Shown here piece after piece: positions 56,181 through 64,000 of a stretch of 64,000 nucleotides of DNA. A model generated the notes under the pieces. It did not search any database and was not told the origin of the DNA. It saw only the letters and a program-made list of their open reading frames with translations. The DNA lies in assembly GCA_965224495.1 (NCBI GenBank), contig CBDCZI010000015.1, positions 1 to 64,000 on the forward strand. The letters are read 5' to 3'. This DNA comes from CBDCZI01 sp965224495. GTDB taxonomy: Bacteria; Bacteroidota; Bacteroidia; Cytophagales; JAAEPT01. The stretch's first letter is position 1; the number at the start of each line of letters is the position of its first letter. The translations under genes and the position numbers were made by a program.

Positions 56181-56531
56181 ATGATAGAAGGATTAATAGC
56201 AAATGCACGAGTTACTGCTGGAGGAAGAAAGTTTTATACTTCAGAACAAAAATCATATATTGTGTCAGAATGGGAATCATCAGGATTAACCTGTCCTGAG
56301 TTCTGTAGAAGATATGGATTTATTGCCAGTCAAATTTATAAATGGAGGAATGACGCTAAAAGAGGTGCTGTTATGGGAATTAAAAACAAGGGTGAGTTAC
56401 ACTCTAAAATTGAGTTAGATGTTTTAAAGAGAGAAAACGAAGAGCTAAAAAAGGCTTTAGGTGAATCTGCTTTTCACATCACTATTCTAAAAAAAAAGTT
56501 AGAACTGGACAGACTAAAAAACAAGAAGTAG
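56181..56531 (+). CDS. IS transposase OrfA (copy B)
   Basis: Identical to OrfA of copies A and C, including the helix-turn-helix and the A9G slippery run at its 3' end. Confidence 0.9.
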   Translation: MIEGLIANARVTAGGRKFYTSEQKSYIVSEWESSGLTCPEFCRRYGFIASQIYKWRNDAKRGAVMGIKNKGELHSKIELDVLKRENEELKKALGESAFHITILKKKLELDRLKNKK

Positions 56532-56569
56532 AATCTTTTGCTACCGAGTTTGACACTACTTTAAATAAG

Positions 56570-57376
56570 ATGATAGAAATACTAGGGTTACCACGTTCGA
56601 CTGTTTTTTACAAAAAAAAGTCTTATCCGAAAAGGAAAAGAACTCAACGTAAAGTTGTTTCTGATAAGCTTAAAAAAGCGGTGTTAGAAATAGTTAAAAA
56701 GAAAGCTACTTACGGAGTACCACGAGTTCTAGCGATTTTAAAGCGTGATTATGGTATCTATGAAACAAAATATCTAGTTCATCGATTTATGAAAGAAGAG
56801 GGGTTGCTTATTAAAAAGAACAGAACACGAGGTAGTAATAGAGCGCATACAGGAAAGGTTTCTGTTGAAAAATCTAACACTCGTTGGGCAAGTGATATTA
56901 CTTCCATAAAATGTTGGAACGGTGAGAAGTTACGAGTAGCAATTGTAATTGATTGTTGTGACCGTTCAATTATATCCTGGAAAGCAGGTGCTCACATGCA
57001 GGCTTGTGATATTGAATTGATGGTTCAAGAAGCATTGTTTAATCGATTTGGAGAGAGTTTACCTGAGAGAGATAAATTGGAACTCCTTCATGATAATGGA
57101 CCTGAATACATAGAGAAAGGTTTGAGAAAACAATTAAATAAATGGGGACTAAAGGATTGTAATACCCCTACATATTCTCCACAATCAAATGGAATTTGTG
57201 AGTCGTTTAACGGCACCTTTAAAAGAGATTACGTTTATGAAAATTGCTTAGATACACCAAAAATTGTAATGGATAAATTACATGAATGGTTTGAGGATTA
57301 TAATAATTATGCTCCACACTCAGCTTTAAATATGAAAACACCACAAGAATTGTATAACTTTGAAATAGCTGCTTAA
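56570..57376 (+). CDS. IS transposase OrfB (copy B)
   Basis: Identical to OrfB of copies A and C; DD(35)E residues intact. Confidence 0.93.
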   Translation: MIEILGLPRSTVFYKKKSYPKRKRTQRKVVSDKLKKAVLEIVKKKATYGVPRVLAILKRDYGIYETKYLVHRFMKEEGLLIKKNRTRGSNRAHTGKVSVEKSNTRWASDITSIKCWNGEKLRVAIVIDCCDRSIISWKAGAHMQACDIELMVQEALFNRFGESLPERDKLELLHDNGPEYIEKGLRKQLNKWGLKDCNTPTYSPQSNGICESFNGTFKRDYVYENCLDTPKIVMDKLHEWFEDYNNYAPHSALNMKTPQELYNFEIAA

Positions 57377-57404
57377 CTAGTCCAACTTTTTATCGGTAAG
57401 AGCA

Positions 57405-57793
57405 ACCAGCAGAGTGCTGTTATTTACTTGTATAAACCGAAAGGGAATAAAATAGGTAGCGTAACGGTAGCTATTAATGGACAAGAAATTGGGGAAATGA
57501 AAACAGGTCAGAAAATTATTTGCAAGGTGTTTTCAGAAGGGATTTACGCAATAGATATAAGTAAAAAAAACAATTTAAGAGTGAGTAATAGTGTGGTTTT
57601 TTCTGTTGCTAAAGGTTATGCTTATTACGTAAAGCTTTATACTAATGATGCTTATGAGCTTATGGTAAAGAAAGAAGGACGTTATGTAGGGGAACGAATA
57701 GTTAAAAACCGTGCCTTTTTTCATAAAAAGAAATCAGATTTCCTTATCGAAGAGGATTTAAACAACCCATTTGTAAAACAATTAATAAAATGA
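57405..57793 (+). pseudogene. beheaded paralogue of the caspase protein's N-terminal domain
   Basis: The frame is open from the IS right end and reads QQSAVIYLYKPKGNK, closely parallel to QQDSTMIYIYKVKGSG at the mature N-terminus of the next gene. The rest (VAINGQEIGEMKTGQKIICK, YYVKLYTNDAYELMVKKEGR, DLNNPFVKQLIK) aligns along the first 145 residues of that protein and then stops, so it is a single-domain paralogue. The signal peptide and start codon are missing, cut away at the IS. The possible TTG start at 57428 would lack export. It overlaps the next gene by 4 bases. Confidence 0.75.
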
Positions 57794-59316
57794 AAAAAAT
57801 AGCTTTCATAATCGTACTATTTATCTATCACTTGTCTTTTTCTCAACAGGACAGTACGATGATTTACATTTATAAAGTCAAAGGTTCGGGAGGAGGTAAA
57901 ACTAATATTTTAATTAATGGACGTTTGGTTCATGAGTTGAAAACAGGGCAGAAAATTGCTTATAAGGTTTATTCTGAAGGGGTGTATAATGTTAGTATAG
58001 ATAAAAAAGGAAGTGTTAGTGGAAATAAAGGAGTGTCGTTTTCAGTGATTAGAGGGTATAACTATTATATCAAGTTGTACACTACGGAAACGTATGAGAT
58101 GCTTTTGATGAAAGAAAATAAATATACAGGCGACAGGGTAATCAAGGATGCTTCACTATTTTGTAAAAAAGACTGTTCATTTACTTTTGAAGAGAATTTA
58201 GACAATCCGTTTGTAGAGAAAGGAGTGATCGCTCATCGTTCAGGAGGTTTGTTTATTAATGGAGAGGTGGGAAAAACACCTCAAGTGGTCTTGCCCAAAG
58301 TAGAAGTGATACAGCCTTCTCAAACCGAGAGTGGAGAGGTGTTTATGACAGACCAAAAAACGATTATTGTAAAAGGTAAAGTGACTGAGTTTGATAAAGT
58401 TCAGGCGGTAACAGTAAATGGAATTCCAGCATCAATAAATACAGAAGGTTATTTTACCTGTGAGGTTACTTTGCCTAAGTATATGGAAAACAAAATTTCG
58501 ATAATGGCATTGACTAAGAGTAATAATTTTGTGCAGAAGGAATTTAAGGTTTACCGGAATTACACCAAAGTACAAGAAGGGGCGAATAAACGGGCTGGTA
58601 AAGATTATGCTTTAATCATTGCTACTGATACTTACAATGAGTACAATAACCTGAGGAATCCTATTTTTGACGCAACAAGAATCAATAAAGAGCTAAACGA
58701 GATTTATGGTTTTGAGACAGAGTTTATTAAAGACCCTAGCTTAAATCAATTGTATCTCCAATTAAAAAAATATTCAAAACGTGAGTTTGCAGATGATGAC
58801 CAATTATTCATATTTATTGCAGGCCATGGGGAATTTGATAAGTATTTTAGAGACGGTTACATCGTTTGTAAAGACTCTAAGTTAGAAGATGAGTCTAAGA
58901 GTTCGTTTATGTCTCATTCTAACTTACGAACAATCATTAATAATATTCCTTGTAAGCACGTATTCTTAGTCATGGATGTTTGTTTTGGAGGAACCTTTGA
59001 TCAGTTTATTGCCCAAAGAGGTAATGAAAATTATAAAGGAATGGATAATTCCGAGTTTATTAACCGCAAATTGAAATACCGAACCCGTATCTATTTGACT
59101 TCTGGCGGAAAAGAATATGTTCCTGATGGGAGACCTGGTCATCATTCGCCTTTTGCTCATAATTTCATTGAGGCATTGAGTAGCGGTGGAGGTGAGGATA
59201 ATATTTTGACAGTTTCAGAATTGATGAGGTATGTTGAAAAAACGATTCCAGAACCACGAAAAGGAGGTTTTGGAAGCAACCAACCAGGGAGTGACTTCCT
59301 GTTTATAGTAAAGTAA
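57790..59316 (+). CDS. secreted caspase-family (C14) protein
   Basis: 508 residues. Signal peptide MKKIAFIIVLFIYHLSFSQQ, then an N-terminal beta domain (residues 20-145, DUF2846-like in outline), an Ig-like linker (about 185-255), and a caspase-hemoglobinase fold domain from about residue 270 (KDYALIIATDTYNEYNNLRN). Catalytic His346 (FIAGHGEFD) and Cys398 (LVMDVCFGGTF) are both present, with SGGKEYVPDG following. No T9SS tag, so it may be periplasmic. It heads an operon with a lipoprotein (32-base gap) and a beta-barrel protein (12-base gap). Confidence 0.85.
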   Translation: MKKIAFIIVLFIYHLSFSQQDSTMIYIYKVKGSGGGKTNILINGRLVHELKTGQKIAYKVYSEGVYNVSIDKKGSVSGNKGVSFSVIRGYNYYIKLYTTETYEMLLMKENKYTGDRVIKDASLFCKKDCSFTFEENLDNPFVEKGVIAHRSGGLFINGEVGKTPQVVLPKVEVIQPSQTESGEVFMTDQKTIIVKGKVTEFDKVQAVTVNGIPASINTEGYFTCEVTLPKYMENKISIMALTKSNNFVQKEFKVYRNYTKVQEGANKRAGKDYALIIATDTYNEYNNLRNPIFDATRINKELNEIYGFETEFIKDPSLNQLYLQLKKYSKREFADDDQLFIFIAGHGEFDKYFRDGYIVCKDSKLEDESKSSFMSHSNLRTIINNIPCKHVFLVMDVCFGGTFDQFIAQRGNENYKGMDNSEFINRKLKYRTRIYLTSGGKEYVPDGRPGHHSPFAHNFIEALSSGGGEDNILTVSELMRYVEKTIPEPRKGGFGSNQPGSDFLFIVK

Positions 59317-59348
59317 TTAATTGTTAAACTAAATTTATATTAATTGTT

Positions 59349-59906
59349 ATGAAAAAAAGAGTAATAAAAGTATTACTGGCAGTATCGATAGCTATGTCAG
59401 TAGTGTCTTGTAGTGTGTCGTCTAATGTGTATAAAACAGCACCATTTACAGATGTAGATAAACTGATGATGTTGAAGTCAGGAATGGAAGTAGAACAAGT
59501 GAAAAACACACTAGGTATTGATCCTTATGATGTTTATCATGTAACAGAGGATAATAGTTTATTGTTAACATTTTGTTACAGATTAAAAGAAAGAAGGTAT
59601 AAAGTAAAGACCTTTAATCAAGATGAAATAGAAAGAAAGACAACAAATGAAGAATCTCAAACAAATGGTGACTTGAGGTATGATAAAAAACACCCGAAAG
59701 TAGCTTATATATTGTTTACAAATGGGAAAATGGTATCAATGTTAACAACTGAAGGGAGAAATACTAGTGAGTTGATTATGATTAAGTCAAATAATCTTAC
59801 GCTTATTGATAAAGATGATATTACAGATTACGATGTAATTGAAACGATTGAAATAACACCAAGTGAAAGTGGTCAAAGTATCATTAAGAATAGAAGAAAT
59901 AAATAA
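59349..59906 (+). CDS. hypothetical lipoprotein in the caspase operon
   Basis: 185-residue protein with a lipoprotein signal (MKKRVIKVLLAVSIAMSVVSC, lipobox cysteine at 21). The mature part starts with a BamE/SmpA-like segment (DVDKLMMLKSGMEVEQVKNT), then a long hydrophilic loop and a beta-rich end (IVETIEI-like YDVIETIEITPSE). No family recognised with certainty. Position between the caspase and the outer-membrane-type barrel suggests an envelope role with them. Confidence 0.7.
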   Translation: MKKRVIKVLLAVSIAMSVVSCSVSSNVYKTAPFTDVDKLMMLKSGMEVEQVKNTLGIDPYDVYHVTEDNSLLLTFCYRLKERRYKVKTFNQDEIERKTTNEESQTNGDLRYDKKHPKVAYILFTNGKMVSMLTTEGRNTSELIMIKSNNLTLIDKDDITDYDVIETIEITPSESGQSIIKNRRNK

Positions 59907-59918
59907 AATTGTAAAAAG

Positions 59919-60545
59919 ATGAAAAAGATAATATTAAGTATATCGTTTATTGTTGTGTCACTTGTTTCTTTTGGGCAGTACCTTAACTACGGATTTAGAG
60001 GAGCTATAGGCTCAGCTAACTTAAATGGAGAGGCGAAAACAGGAGTTTCATTAGATGGAGGTTTTTATATCAATGTTGATCTGAAAGATAAGTTTGGTAT
60101 TGGTACCGATATTTTAGTGGGGTTAAGAACAGGTATTGTACAGCCTAAAGTTACTTCCCCCGCCCCTACTCAAAAAAGAGGTTTTCTATTGACTACGCTG
60201 AATGTACCTGTTTATGTGTATTTTCCATTCTCTAAGCACATCAACTTAGAAGCCGGCTTGAACATAGTAAATCGAGGTATAGGAGGGAAATCTTACTACT
60301 CTTCAACAGCAGCAGGTGTCAAACCTACAAAAGATAATATCACGTATGGTGGTAAGTTAGGCTTTATGTTTGGATTGAAATTGAAACCAAATGAAAAAGT
60401 AGATTTAGGCTTGCGTTTTATGACAACTGGTGGAGGTAATGATGAAGATGGAGGTGGAAATAATTCTGCTCCTTCTGTTACTTCATCTAATGTCGCTAAA
60501 ACTTCCGTTGTTCAGTTTACTTTTGGGTATTTGATTAACTGGTAG
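59919..60545 (+). CDS. outer-membrane beta-barrel-like protein
   Basis: 208 residues with signal peptide (MKKIILSISFIVVSLVSFGQ). The mature protein alternates aromatic/hydrophobic strands and Gly-rich turns (YLNYGFRGAIGSANLNGE, FLLTTLNVPVYVYFPF, YGGKLGFMFGLKLKP), ending in VVQFTFGYLINW with a terminal aromatic as in outer-membrane barrels. Similar in outline to PorT-like OMP_b-brl proteins. Last gene of the caspase operon; two terminators follow. Confidence 0.8.
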   Translation: MKKIILSISFIVVSLVSFGQYLNYGFRGAIGSANLNGEAKTGVSLDGGFYINVDLKDKFGIGTDILVGLRTGIVQPKVTSPAPTQKRGFLLTTLNVPVYVYFPFSKHINLEAGLNIVNRGIGGKSYYSSTAAGVKPTKDNITYGGKLGFMFGLKLKPNEKVDLGLRFMTTGGGNDEDGGGNNSAPSVTSSNVAKTSVVQFTFGYLINW

Positions 60546-60564
60546 TAATTAAGTTTTGTTGTTT

Positions 60565-60604
60565 AAAAAGCTATCCTGTAACAGTTGTTATGGGATAGCT
60601 TTTT
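60565..60604 (+). terminator. intrinsic terminator of the caspase operon
   Basis: 12-bp stem AAAAAGCTATCC/GGATAGCTTTTT (60565-60576 with 60593-60604), partly extended inward, with a T-rich tail. Confidence 0.88.
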
Positions 60605-60614
60605 TGCTTCAAGT

Positions 60615-60642
60615 AAAAGCCACCCTAATTAGAGTGGCTTTT
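60615..60642. terminator. second terminator-like hairpin
   Basis: Stem AAAAGCCAC/GTGGCTTTT with an inner CTAATTAG palindrome, ten bases after the first terminator; symmetrical, so possibly active on both strands. Confidence 0.75.
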
Positions 60643-60688
60643 TAAAACAATTAGGGAAATCTTTGTACTTTAGTGTTTTTTTGTTTCC

Positions 60689-60794
60689 TATAATAATTAT
60701 GCTCCACACTCAGCTTTAAATATGAAAACACCACAAGAATTGTATAACTTTGAAATAGCTGCTTAACTAGTCCAACTTTTTATCGGTAAGAGCA
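60689..60794 (+). mobile_element. 106-bp right-end remnant of the 1278-bp IS (copy D)
   Basis: Identical to the last 106 bases of the IS (57299-57404 in copy B), encoding the OrfB end NYAPHSALNMKTPQELYNF and the right inverted repeat. The rest of the element is missing. It lies in the same orientation as copy B, on the other side of the caspase operon. Confidence 0.93.
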
Positions 60795-60869
60795 GTTTTA
60801 GTGTTACTAATAATAATTTATTATGAGGAAATGATGGAGTAAAAAAGTACTCTTTCTGCTTCCTATAAA

Positions 60870-61028
60870 ATGCACCTTTTTTTAGAAAAACACTTCCCCG
60901 ATTGTAATGTCCACTTATGGACAAATGGCTTATCCTCGGAAAAAGATAAAAACACAATCTTTGAATTGTACAAAAAGGAGAACATTAAAGTTATTCTTGT
61001 AGATTACAAAAAAAACTTCATAAATTAA
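60870..61028 (+). CDS. 52-residue ORF, unknown, possibly a gene fragment
   Basis: Reads MHLFLEKHFPDCNVHLWTNG and continues as a short Lys/Asp-rich helical end (NIKVILVDYKKNFIN). The frame is open nine codons further upstream without ATG. It follows the IS remnant directly and looks like the C-terminal remainder of a larger gene whose start was lost with the IS rearrangement. No family recognised. Confidence 0.35.
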   Translation: MHLFLEKHFPDCNVHLWTNGLSSEKDKNTIFELYKKENIKVILVDYKKNFIN

Positions 61029-61065
61029 CTCTACATCTTTGCCTAGGGTTAGATAATTTCACAGA

Positions 61066-61677
61066 TCAATAGTCTGTTGCGTCTCCGCAATCATTCACGG
61101 ACGGGTTGATACCACAGGTGAAATGGTCTTTTGTTTGCACACCTAAATGAGATGCCATTAAAGCGTTTATTTTTCTAATTAATTCTAAACGTAATTTCGT
61201 AGCTGTGACACCTTCTTTCTCATTGAAGTTGTCGTGGAAATGGGGTAAAGAATAACTCATTAAAATTTCACTTCCGTCTCTCGGTAGTCTTTCTTTTGCC
61301 ATTTCTAAAACACTTTTTCCGCCCCTCTTCCCTGGTGAGGTTGCCATCAAAACTACTGGTATTTCAGAAAACACTTTACGGTTGGGTACACGAGAAAGCC
61401 AATCATAAATATTTTTATAAGCCGAAGTATATGCTCCATTGTGCTCGGCTAACGAGATAACTAACAAGTCTGCTGTATCAAGTTTCTGGGCTAATGTATT
61501 TATTTTTAGTGGAATACCTGTTGCTTTTTCTTTGTCTTCACTGTAAATGGCTACTTCGTAATCATTCAGGTCTAACAGTTCAGTTTGTACTTGGCGAAAC
61601 AAGGACAGCGTGTAAGCTACCAATTTTTTATTAATCGAATTTTTACTGCTACTTCCTGCAAATCCTATTACTTTCAT
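61066..61677 (-). CDS. NADPH-dependent FMN reductase family protein
   Basis: Flavodoxin-fold oxidoreductase of 203 residues. The FMN phosphate loop GFAGSSSKNSINKKL opens the protein, LLVISLAEHNGAYTSAYKNIYDWLSR is the flavin-binding central part, and VVLMATSPGKRGGKSVLEM matches the NADPH-dependent reductase family. A Cys-containing tail (HFTCGINPSVNDCGDATDY) extends the usual fold. Cytoplasmic. Substrate (quinone, chromate, azo or metal) is not predictable. Confidence 0.87.
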   Translation of the reverse strand: MKVIGFAGSSSKNSINKKLVAYTLSLFRQVQTELLDLNDYEVAIYSEDKEKATGIPLKINTLAQKLDTADLLVISLAEHNGAYTSAYKNIYDWLSRVPNRKVFSEIPVVLMATSPGKRGGKSVLEMAKERLPRDGSEILMSYSLPHFHDNFNEKEGVTATKLRLELIRKINALMASHLGVQTKDHFTCGINPSVNDCGDATDY

Positions 61678-61775
61678 AATCTTGGTTGTTCGTGGTTTTT
61701 CGTTCTCCCTTTTGTTCGTTTACGGTATCTCTCCTATGCAATCTATCTTTACACTATATTAGTACGATGACTCTC

Positions 61776-61906
61776 GGCATAGGGATTGACGAGAAAATCC
61801 TTTTGGCTCTTTACTGTTTGTTTTTGATGGTAAATGTGCCTACTCGATAATGGAAAAGAAAAGTTACGAAGTAACCGCCAAAAGATTGCAACAAAAAGCC
61901 CGACCC
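61776..61906. repeat. structured interspersed repeat, copy 2
   Basis: Shares both arms with 28527-28658: left ATAGGGATTGACGAGAAAAT plus CCTTTTGG, right CCAAAAGATTGCAACAAAAA plus GCCCGACCC. The insert between them differs in sequence. The rest of the 382-base gap 61678-62058 holds no gene that I can support apart from the terminator of the next gene. Confidence 0.65.
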
Positions 61907-62022
61907 GCTCTTACTTTATAGTACAGAATCTTCTGTTCTATTGATTTGCTTTGCTATGAAATAATGAGAACCATTTCACAACTAAGGGGATGATCCAACT
62001 CTTTAAATTTTAACAAAACAAT

Positions 62023-62045
62023 CCCCTCCTTGATAAAAGGAGGGG
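62023..62045 (-). terminator. intrinsic terminator of the alpha-2-macroglobulin gene
   Basis: 9-bp perfect stem CCCCTCCTT/AAGGAGGGG (62023-62031 with 62037-62045), followed on the minus strand by ATTGTTTTG. Confidence 0.8.
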
Positions 62046-62058
62046 AATCATTGATAAA

Positions 62059-64000
62059 CTATTTTCCTTTTACTACTATTCTTACGCCTTCGGAATGTGC
62101 TGAAAACTCGGGTGCGTACATACATTGGATGGTTGTGATCCCGTTAGAAAAATCGCCTTGGTGAGTGACTCTCAATGGGTACTCAAACACGAATGTTCCT
62201 TTGGGTAAATACGAGATAAAGAAGTTAGTAGAGGCGTCTTTTGTGCTTTCGTAATAGCCTAAACCGCCTTGGTATTTGTACGTAGAAATTACGTTTTCGG
62301 GCTCTAAGGCTGATGCTCTCATATCTTTTAAATGTATGTATTCCATCGCTCTATCTACCCGTAATTCTATCCGCACTATGACGCGGTCTCCTGTTGCCAA
62401 CTTCGTTTTTTCAGTGATTGGTTTCAAGACCAAACCTGCGTCTGTTTTGACTTCCAAGAAGAGTTTTTTCTTCAATTTCAATGGTGTTTTGGCGGGCGTT
62501 ATTTTGTCTAATTGTTCAAAATATTGCCAATACAACGCGCCGAAAGCGACTCCTTTTGTGTTTTTCTCTAAGGTCACTTTGCCCATTGCTGGTGTGATTT
62601 CCGAACCTGACCAAGAGGTTTTGAAATAACCTGTTCCTGCTTCTATTTTCACGTCTTCTAACTTTTTGGGGTCGATGTGCTTTCCTCCTAATGTGATTTT
62701 TACTTGTTCGTCATTTGTTACCCATTGGCTGTTGTCCATCAATAAAACGTAACAGGCTTCGACGGTTGCTTTTGTGGTTTTCCAATCATTGGTTTGCTTG
62801 TTTTTTATCAACCACGTTTGAATGCCTTCTAACATTTTTTGGTCATCGGCTACTTCTTTAAATACCTCTGCCATCATTGCTTGTGCTTCGATAGGTGCTT
62901 GGTACCAATAATAGCCGTTTGTTCCTTTCCAATACGTTCCTAATTCTTCAGAATGCAAGGCGTTTTCACGAAAGGCACGAACAATTAATTGCGGAACTTT
63001 CGTCTCTTTTGCTCGGTGTAAAGCGATTGCCAACATTCCTTGCATATACGTACTTTGACTGTTCCAATATTTAACTGCTTGACCAAAATAATAGTCGTAA
63101 GCGTCTTTGTTTCGTTTTGAAATAGCGTATTGAGGATAAAAACTACGCATATATAAATAATGAATTTGCGTGTAACCGATATGGTTCTCTTCCATTTTTA
63201 TACGTCCTTTTTTAGCCAACTTTTTCAAATTTTCGTAATCTTCTTTGATACGGTCGTCTGTGTAATAAAGCCCTCTTTTTGCCATTGCATTGACGTTATT
63301 ATCATCTACCAAAACACCTAATTTATTTAATTTCCCAAATCCTGTTACGATATGTTGTGTTATGTAACGGCTGTCTCGCATTCCGTCAAACCACGACCAA
63401 CCGCCATTGCTGGTTTGTAATTGCTGTAAACGTTTGATTGCCGATGCTTTTTCGTTTGCCATACGGTTCAAATCAAACAATACAGCTACTCGCCTTTTGC
63501 GTTCACTTTCTCCTTTGGCGTCTCTTACCCAAGGTGTTTCTTGTAATAACAAGGCTTTTAATTCTTTGTTTTTTTCCAAATTAGACAACAAAGCGTCTGG
63601 TGTTTGGTTTTTCCATTGGTCAAAAACACGCTTGATTTTTGGGTGTGAATTTGCAATATGAGAAGCAATACTGTTGGCGTACAATCGACTAAATGTTTGC
63701 TCCGAACACTCGTACGGATACTCCATCAAGTAAGGTAAGGATTGAATGGCATACCACGCAGGGTTAGAGGTAAATTCTAACGTCAGTTTGTGATTTTTCA
63801 ATGTCGATAATTTCCCCGATTTTATTAATTTATCAAACTGAAAATTCTTGGTTTGTTTTCCTCTAATCGGCAAAGTCAATGACTCCGTAACCAACATACG
63901 GTTTGATAAAACAGGTACAGTCATTTCTTCGGCATCGGTGTGTTTTTCGGCTCTTGCAGAAATACGGTAAGTTATCGCTTGTACTGTTTCGGGGATTTTA
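62059..64000 (-). CDS. alpha-2-macroglobulin family protein, C-terminal part (runs off the window)
   Basis: Large envelope protein thought to trap proteases. The frame is open to the last base of the window (ITYRISARAEKHTDAEEMTV precedes the first visible ATG at 63924), so the start is outside. The thioester motif is visible in YPYECSEQTFSRLYAN (CxEQ), followed by the alpha-alpha toroid thioester domain (GGWSWFDGMRDSRYITQHIV, GYYWYQAPIEAQAMMAEVF) and a macroglobulin-like receptor domain at the end (GLGYYESTKDASTNFFISYL, GTFVFEYPLRV). The bacterial family is usually paired with pbpC; not seen here. Confidence 0.88.
   Translation of the reverse strand, partial: KIPETVQAITYRISARAEKHTDAEEMTVPVLSNRMLVTESLTLPIRGKQTKNFQFDKLIKSGKLSTLKNHKLTLEFTSNPAWYAIQSLPYLMEYPYECSEQTFSRLYANSIASHIANSHPKIKRVFDQWKNQTPDALLSNLEKNKELKALLLQETPWVRDAKGESERKRRVAVLFDLNRMANEKASAIKRLQQLQTSNGGWSWFDGMRDSRYITQHIVTGFGKLNKLGVLVDDNNVNAMAKRGLYYTDDRIKEDYENLKKLAKKGRIKMEENHIGYTQIHYLYMRSFYPQYAISKRNKDAYDYYFGQAVKYWNSQSTYMQGMLAIALHRAKETKVPQLIVRAFRENALHSEELGTYWKGTNGYYWYQAPIEAQAMMAEVFKEVADDQKMLEGIQTWLIKNKQTNDWKTTKATVEACYVLLMDNSQWVTNDEQVKITLGGKHIDPKKLEDVKIEAGTGYFKTSWSGSEITPAMGKVTLEKNTKGVAFGALYWQYFEQLDKITPAKTPLKLKKKLFLEVKTDAGLVLKPITEKTKLATGDRVIVRIELRVDRAMEYIHLKDMRASALEPENVISTYKYQGGLGYYESTKDASTNFFISYLPKGTFVFEYPLRVTHQGDFSNGITTIQCMYAPEFSAHSEGVRIVVKGK

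Larger units (their letters stand above)
56127..57404 (+). mobile_element. IS3-family (IS2-group) insertion sequence, copy B
   Basis: Complete 1278-bp element as in 9564-10841. Unlike the other two, its flanks do not match (AAAA on the left, ACCA on the right), so there is no target duplication. The right side begins inside a gene that has lost its start, so the element marks a deletion or recombination joint rather than a fresh insertion. Confidence 0.95.

Noticed and set aside
56127..57404. Composite transposon formed by IS copies C and B around the adhesin and RHS genes
   Set aside because: The outer flanks do not show a shared target duplication (C has its own CATC pair), so there is no evidence of joint transposition.
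57428..57793. Independent small gene starting at TTG 57428
   Set aside because: Similarity to the next gene begins upstream of this codon and the signal peptide is missing, so it is a truncated gene.

Overview
The window reads as a chromosomal segment of a gliding-type member of the Bacteroidota, most likely Flavobacteriia/Flavobacteriales. The sequence is AT-rich. It carries gldA-gldF-gldG, secreted proteins with type IX secretion (T9SS) C-terminal sorting domains of both type A and type B, a LytS/LytTR two-component pair with a beta-propeller sensor, YgiQ, an ExbB-ExbD-ExbD cluster and TAnnTTTG-like promoter boxes. I cannot name the genus. I see no rRNA, tRNA or CRISPR array.

Layout. 1-9350: M42 peptidase (cut by the window edge), hisI, yidD, a frameshifted propeller histidine kinase with its LytTR regulator, an M24 aminopeptidase P, a subtilase with a probable late frameshift, and a GT4 glycosyltransferase. 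9403-12115: a TPR-protein gene split by an IS3-family (IS2-group) element with a clean 4-bp target duplication. 12424-33064: mostly core genes: exbB/exbD cluster, T9SS-exported glycosidase-like protein, prs, SDR, birA, rsfS-ftsH, rhomboid, GH18 chitinase-like protein, ygiQ, DEAD-box helicase, DUF4349 lipoprotein, LolA-like protein, ftsK and pyrD. 33249-37197: Tat-signal pirin, then an accessory patch where an IS1595-family element (8-bp target duplication) sits in a decayed rhuM-like gene. 37235-41320: gldG-gldF-gldA and a Mn-type superoxide dismutase.

41490-61030 is the accessory core. It holds an orphan DUF2019-like gene behind a toxin-like tail with palindromic repeats and a 45-bp inverted repeat. 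Next comes a decayed IS3-family element carrying a nested intact IS copy. An RHS-core protein with a variable C-terminus and a 10-bp overlapping small gene (toxin/immunity-like) follows, directly downstream of a 3197-residue T9SS type B surface protein. A third IS copy has beheaded a paralogue of a secreted caspase-fold protein; the intact caspase gene heads a small operon with a lipoprotein and a beta-barrel protein. A 106-bp IS end fragment closes this block. 61066-64000 holds an FMN reductase family gene, a structured interspersed repeat and the C-terminal part of an alpha-2-macroglobulin-like protein that runs off the window.

How it fits together: GldAFG and T9SS cargo point to a gliding, secreting predator/degrader lifestyle. 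The RHS and DUF2019-like modules look like competition toxins and immunities, and three identical 1278-bp IS copies have reshaped the accessory genes. Four reading frames (kinase twice, subtilase, IS1595 transposase) each return to frame if one base is removed, which may be biology or sequence error.
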